From Triticum aestivum (taxonomy: Eukaryota; Streptophyta; Magnoliopsida; Poales; Poaceae): a DNA stretch of 64,000 nucleotides. Shown here piece by piece: positions 59,212 through 64,000 of this stretch (positions are counted from its first letter, which is position 1; each line of letters begins with the position of its first letter). The stretch is taken from assembly GCF_018294505.1 (NCBI RefSeq), contig NC_057807.1, positions 272,719,369-272,783,368 on the forward strand, written 5' to 3'. Position numbers and translations under genes: made by a program. The notes under the pieces are model-generated. The model worked only from the letters and a program-made list of their open reading frames with translations. It made no database searches and was not told where the DNA came from.

Positions 59212-61048
59212 GGCACCGTTGATTGCCGGCAAAACATTGAGATGCGAGGTTATTAAATTCTAGTAAATCCAAAACTCATCTGAAATTCATGAAACATGGC
59301 ATGCTATCATGGGGCGGCATCAACTTGCTGTGGTACAAATTTTGTCCCATTTGGGGCAGGTTTGGGTATATGCATCTCACAAACCGGAGCTTCTCAAAAC
59401 AAGCATGATGGTTTTCGGTAGGGAACGTCCCACCTTTGGGGACGAAACGATATCCATTGCCTCTTATTGCTTTCAAATTTTTTTCTCGTGTCAACATAGA
59501 ACAGGAGTGTTGTGTGAATTTTTGTGATTTTTCGGTGTTCGTTTGGACATTTTTATGCATAAGTGAGTTTTCAATGCATTTATGTTCATAATTCAAATTT
59601 GAACTACATGCACATGCTCCAGTGCATGTAAATTGGTCGAAAAATCAAATTTGTGTCCTTGGGTGCATGATTAGGTCGCATACAAGAAAAGGGAATGAAT
59701 TTCAAACACCAGGGCACTGTTGATTGCCGGCAAAACATTGAGATGCGAGGTTTTTAAATTCTTGTAAATCCAAAACTTGTCTGAAATTCATGAAACTTGG
59801 CATGCTATCATGGAGCGGCATCAACTTGCCGTGGTACAAACATTGTCCCATTTGGGGCGGTTTGGGTATATGCTTCTCACAAACCGGAGCTTCTCACAAC
59901 AAGCATGATGGTTTTCGGTAGGGTACGTCCCACCTTTGGGGACGAAATGATATCCATTGCCTCTTATTGCATTCAAATTTTTTTCTCGTGTTGACATAGA
60001 ACAACAGGAGTGTTGTGTGAATTTTTGTGATTGTTCGGGGTTCATTTGGACATTTTTATGCATTAACTGAGTTTTCAATGCATTTATGTGCATAATTCAA
60101 ATTTGAACTACATGCACATGCTCTAGTGCATATAAATTGGTCGAAAAATCAATTTTGTGTCCCTGGGTGCATGCTTAGGTCCCATTCAAGAAATGGGAAT
60201 GAATTTCAAACACGAGGGCACCGTTGATTGCCGGCAAAACATTGAGATGCGAGGTTTTTAAATTCTAGTAAATCTAAAACTCGTCTGGAATTCACGAAAC
60301 TTGGCATGCTATCATGGAGCGGCATCAACATGCCGTGGTAAAAATTTTGTCCCATATGGGGCAGGTTTGGGTATATGCTTCTCATAAACCGGAGCTTCTC
60401 ACAACAAGCATGATGGTTTTCGGTAGGGTACGTCCCACCGTTGGGGACGAAACGATATCCATTGCCTCTTATTGCTTTCAAATTTTTTCTCGTGTCAACA
60501 TAGAACAACAGGAATATTATGTGTATTTTTGTGATTTTTTGGGGTTCGTTTGGACATTTTTATGCAATAACTGAGTTTTCAATGCATTTATGTGCATAAT
60601 TCAAATTTGAACTACATGCACATTCTCCAGTGCATATAAATTTGTCAAAAAATCAAATTTGTGTCCTTGAGTGCATGCTTTGCTCCCATGCAAGAAATGG
60701 GAATGAATTTCAAACACCAAGGCACCTTTGATTGCCGGCAAAACATTGAGATGCGAGGTTTTTAAATTCTAGTAAATCCAAAACTCGTCTGAAATTCATG
60801 AAACTTGGCGTGCTATCATGGAGCGCATCAATTTGTCGTGGTACAAATTTTGTCCCATTTGGGGCAGGTTTGGTATATGCTTCTCACTAACCGGAGCTTC
60901 TCACAACATGCATGACGAAACGATATCCATTGCCTCTTATTGCTTTCAAATTTTTTTCTTGTGTCAACATAGAACAACAGGAGTGTTGTGTGATTTTTTG
61001 TGATTTTTTGGCATTCGTGTGGGCATTTTTATGCATTAACTAAGTTTT
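59212..61048 (+). repeat. ~504 bp satellite array, right part (4 anchored monomers)
   Basis: Anchors at 59288, 59789, 60293 (catgaaac changed to cacgaaac) and 60798 continue the array in phase after subtracting the CACTA insertion. The last unit has a short internal deletion near 60915 (catgcatgacgaaacgatat), and the array stops in gcattaactaagttttt, where the LTR begins. Confidence 0.93.
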
Positions 61049-64000
61049 TGTGGCACCCCGGCTCAGAGCAACCGGTTTACCATGCATTGCCAGCCAGAGA
61101 CCTTGTCTTCTGGCAACACACAACAACTTGGTACAGAAAACAACCGCTTTATTGATGCTAGCGGATCAGAGTTTATATTAGAACAGTTAGCGAGGCCAAG
61201 CGGCACACACGGTGCGGCTGAACAATATGTACATTATTTAGTGAACATAAAGGGTCCTCGACCATGACAACTACGCGGCAGCGGAACAACGTCGTAGCGG
61301 GACTCCATAGCACAGGGACACCGATGTGGACATGATCCAGACTCGGACAGCTCTCCTCTCCAACGGGACTTTCCTAAAATCTGGCATGACACGCCAGGTT
61401 AGTACATTGAATGTACTTGCAAGCTCACAACAAGCATAAACATAATGACAAACAATATCATGACAATTAACCAATTAATAACAATGCAACAGTATATCCA
61501 ACATGATGTGACCATGATCTTGTGATAATTGTCCCCCGGACTGGCCTACCGAACGTGATCATTTCCGTATCACAAACGTGTCAAACCCAGAGACAATCTC
61601 GTGATCCTTACGGCGATCACAACCACGACCAATAAATGGCCCGTGATCCTTACGGTGATCACAACCACGACCAATAAATGGCCTGTGATCCTTACGGCGA
61701 TCACAACCATGACCTATAAATGGCCCATGATCTTTACGGCTATCACAACCACGACCAATAAATGGTCTGTGATCCTTACGGCAATCACAACCACGACCAC
61801 ACCTGGTCCAACTCAACACGATGGCCTTTCTGCCACCACCACAATGCAAACTTCATACTTAGTGTGCAAAATTCATTAAATGTTGACCCATGGTGTGACC
61901 TACTTTCGAGCGTGTCCTTAACCGTGGACTGGGCTATCGATAGATTAATACACTCTGCAGAGGTAGCGCACTGGACCCACAACACGGAACCCATGGCCTC
62001 GCACTCCCATTCGGGTGGACCAACGACATTCCCACGAAACCACTCCATTGCCATGACACTCTCCCAGCCACTCCGACTCAATCCCCACCGGACTAGTCCT
62101 GGGTGGCCCCATGTCTACCACAAGACACAACGACCACCGTCGTGGCCACGATCCACTCTGGGTCCCGGTACCAAAAACTTAACAACGGGCTCACAAGGTT
62201 ATGCCTGCTTACCGGGCCAGGGTACAACATGCCCATAACCTTCCCTAGATGGAGGCACCGACCAGAGGCACGACAATGAAACGAATTAAGGTCGTCCCAT
62301 ACCGGCAAATGTGGTTGCACTGGGAAAGACTCGATTCAGCGGCACCATGACCAGGTCAACAACATATTCAAGTTGAGTTATTATCAGGTTCAACTTAAAG
62401 TGAAAGTAACCGGCGTCATAATACCGTGACATGCATCACCAACATATGCATCACATATCAACGAAAATAACAGAGTCAACTACGCTCTCGCCGACCAATC
62501 AACAACTCATGATACTCCTCTGGTTAAGGTCGAACCTCACTTTAACCAGAATCTTTTCTAGCAAATTTTTCATTTTTCATCATGCAAAAATAATCTCACT
62601 AATTATTTATCTCCATAAACATATTATCTTCTCATTACTCATAATTAAATCCTTGTTAGCTTACTAACTAGGTTCACTACAAACTTTGTGTAAATCAAGC
62701 ATATTTACTATAACAAGCATCTAACAGAATATAATTAACATATTAATAATTTAAATGCATGAATAATCATTAGTTTAAGTAGAAAAATCACAAATATTGA
62801 AGTGGCACTATGAAAATGTTGTTGTGGCTTGCCTTAGTGCAGATGAGGTTCACAAGCCTCCTGGTGATCCTCAAGACAAGCCTACTCTTATGAAAATAAA
62901 TAAATAAAAACACAAAAAGAGAACATCAAGAAACATTTTGAAATTCACCAGAAAATCTAGACAGCAAAGAAAAATCCCATCTTTTGGGAGCTGCTAGATT
63001 TTTGGACAAAGATCACAATGCAAAAAGAATCATTGCATTTGGACTTATAGATAAAAAGTTATGGATGTTTGAAGTTCTCTAGATTTAAATGAAATTTGAA
63101 TAAAAATAAAACAGACAGGGGGTGACGTCGAAGGCGTAAAAGCCCAGGGTGCCACCACTCGTACCACTTCGCGCGCGTATAGAGTGGCTGACTAGCGGGC
63201 CCCACTAGTTTGGTGAGGAGGAGGGGGAGAGGGAAACAGGGAGCGGCGGAGCTTCGTCGGAGCACACGCCGGCGGCGAGGGCTCTTGGGCCAAAACGAGA
63301 GGGGGGATCGATAGAGGAGACGGAGGCGCACCTGCTCATACCCGTAGAGTGGCTAGCGGTGGTCGGACGGCGTCGGAAACAGCCTCTCTAGCGGAGGCAG
63401 AGGGCAGCGGTCGCCGGAGACGAAGACGATGGCGGCTAGGGGCGGCTCCAGGGGCTCCAACAGGGCGGAACGACTCCATCAGAGAGTGGCGGAGGCCCTG
63501 GCAGGGTTGCCCTGGCCTGGGAGGGGCTGGAGTTGCGAGGACGACCCGAGGGGATCGCCAGCGAGCTCGAGCTCGGGGACGGCAACCCGCGGCCTGCCCG
63601 CCCGGGCTGCGGCTTTCTACTAGCTTGTGGGGTGTGTGAGAGTGGATGTGGGTGCTCGAGGAGGCTGGGGGTGGCCGTATTTATAGGCGAGCGGCGAGGG
63701 GCTTCGGGCTCAGCCGGAGGACACCTATCCACGGTGCTCGGCGACGAACGGCGCTAGTGAGAGAGGGGGAAGAGGACGGAGCTCACGCGGGAACTGTTGG
63801 CGAGCGCGGACGAGCACAGGGGAGAGAGGAAGACGACGAACACAGTGCGCCGCGCACTATGGCATTGGCCGGACCATGCTCGTGCCCGCTGCGGCGAGCT
63901 CCAGCATCGGCGAGTGCCAGGGCAGAGTTAAGTGGGTGGAGACGGAGATTATGGCGCGGTTTGGCATGCTCGTGCAGGCTGGGCAGCGAGCACGCGCGCA
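61049..64000 (-). mobile_element. Large LTR on - strand, continues past the window
   Basis: On the + strand it begins tgtggcaccccggctcagag, the inverted end of an LTR finishing ...ggggtgccaca. On the - strand a TATA box (ctataaatac) lies at 63677-63686 within a GC-rich promoter-like block. A polyadenylation signal aataaa lies at 61148-61153, about 100 bp before the LTR end, giving an R region of roughly 2.5 kb. Size and AT/GC layout recall the LARD-like LTRs at 9066-21477. The other end, PBS and interior are outside the window. Open frames in the GC-rich part (63349-63757) have no recognisable domain. Confidence 0.7.
61601..61800 (+). repeat. 42 bp minisatellite in the LTR
   Basis: Units starting gtgatccttacgg occur at 61601, 61643, 61685, 61727 (variant atgatctttacgg) and 61769, exactly 42 bp apart, each followed by gatcacaaccacgaccaataaatggc or a variant. 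Open frames on both strands across it are repeat artefacts. Confidence 0.95.

Noticed and set aside
45640..61048. Many open frames of 60-190 codons on both strands, with similar proteins repeated every ~504 bp
   Set aside because: They follow the satellite period, occur on both strands of the same DNA, shift with small indels and show no domain. They are by-products of a repeat with few stops, not a gene family.
45640..61048. CENP-B-box-like match in the satellite (ttttcggtagggaacgtcc)
   Set aside because: The fixed positions of the box (TTCG, four bases, A, two bases, CGGG) are not met, and plants lack a clear CENP-B equivalent using it.
61601..61800. CRISPR-like array of regularly spaced palindromic repeats
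   Set aside because: Units are continuous 42 bp tandem copies with no unique spacers, inside a plant LTR.
63349..63757. Overlapping + strand frames with a TATA-like ttata nearby
   Set aside because: They lie within the GC-rich promoter/leader block of a - strand LTR; the TATA box reads correctly on the - strand, and the frames lack any recognisable domain.

Overview
This window is repeat-rich plant DNA and almost certainly comes from a Triticeae grass (wheat, Aegilops, barley or rye). The evidence is layers of nested LTR retrotransposons of the kinds that fill those genomes, CACTA DNA transposons with CACTA...TAGTG ends, a Stowaway MITE, an F-box/FBD pseudogene and a long array of a ~504 bp satellite. 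I see no rRNA or tRNA gene, no CRISPR array and nothing prokaryotic. Family names are from memory and need a repeat-library check; boundaries, target-site duplications (TSDs) and splice sites were read from the sequence.

Layout. 1-638: 3' end of a large LTR. 909-2566: broken F-box/FBD gene. 2985-3205: one diverged copy of the satellite found later. 3440-4009 and 23653-23676: 3' end of a CACTA element, split by a Gypsy element (4010-23652, + strand, TSD cgtta/tgtta) that has lost gag-pol but keeps an antisense gene. That element is itself split by a 12.4 kb LARD-like element (9066-21477, LTRs of 4.2 kb, TSD tatta, PBS complementary to initiator Met tRNA) whose interior holds only a ghost of pol.

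23816-24102 and 37251-40011 are two halves of an Athila-type element on the - strand, split by a 13.1 kb Tat-type Gypsy element (24103-37250, - strand, TSD cccac). This element has two convergent genes. On the - strand are gag (open) and pol (six stops counting the gag/pol stop, two frameshifts; dual RNase H). On the + strand, antisense to the element, is a four-exon gene whose splicing gives one uninterrupted frame of 1,152 codons (25402-29131). It encodes a domain like Pfam PF04195 (Transposase_28, putative gypsy-type transposon) followed by a long coiled coil. It has its own TATA box and a good start context. This antisense gene is the most interesting item in the window.

40123-43341: a second Athila-type LTR and 3' region on the + strand, head to head with the first. 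43342-45639: LTR and decayed gag of a Fatima-like Gypsy element. 45640-61048: satellite array with 26 countable monomers and a four-monomer higher-order repeat of about 2.0 kb, interrupted by a 2.2 kb CACTA element (57020-59208, TSD tag) carrying a probable B3-like gene fragment and a Stowaway MITE. 61049-64000: a large LTR on the - strand that runs off the window.

Order of events implied by nesting: CACTA end, then pol-less Gypsy, then LARD; separately Athila, then Tat element; satellite array, then CACTA insertion.
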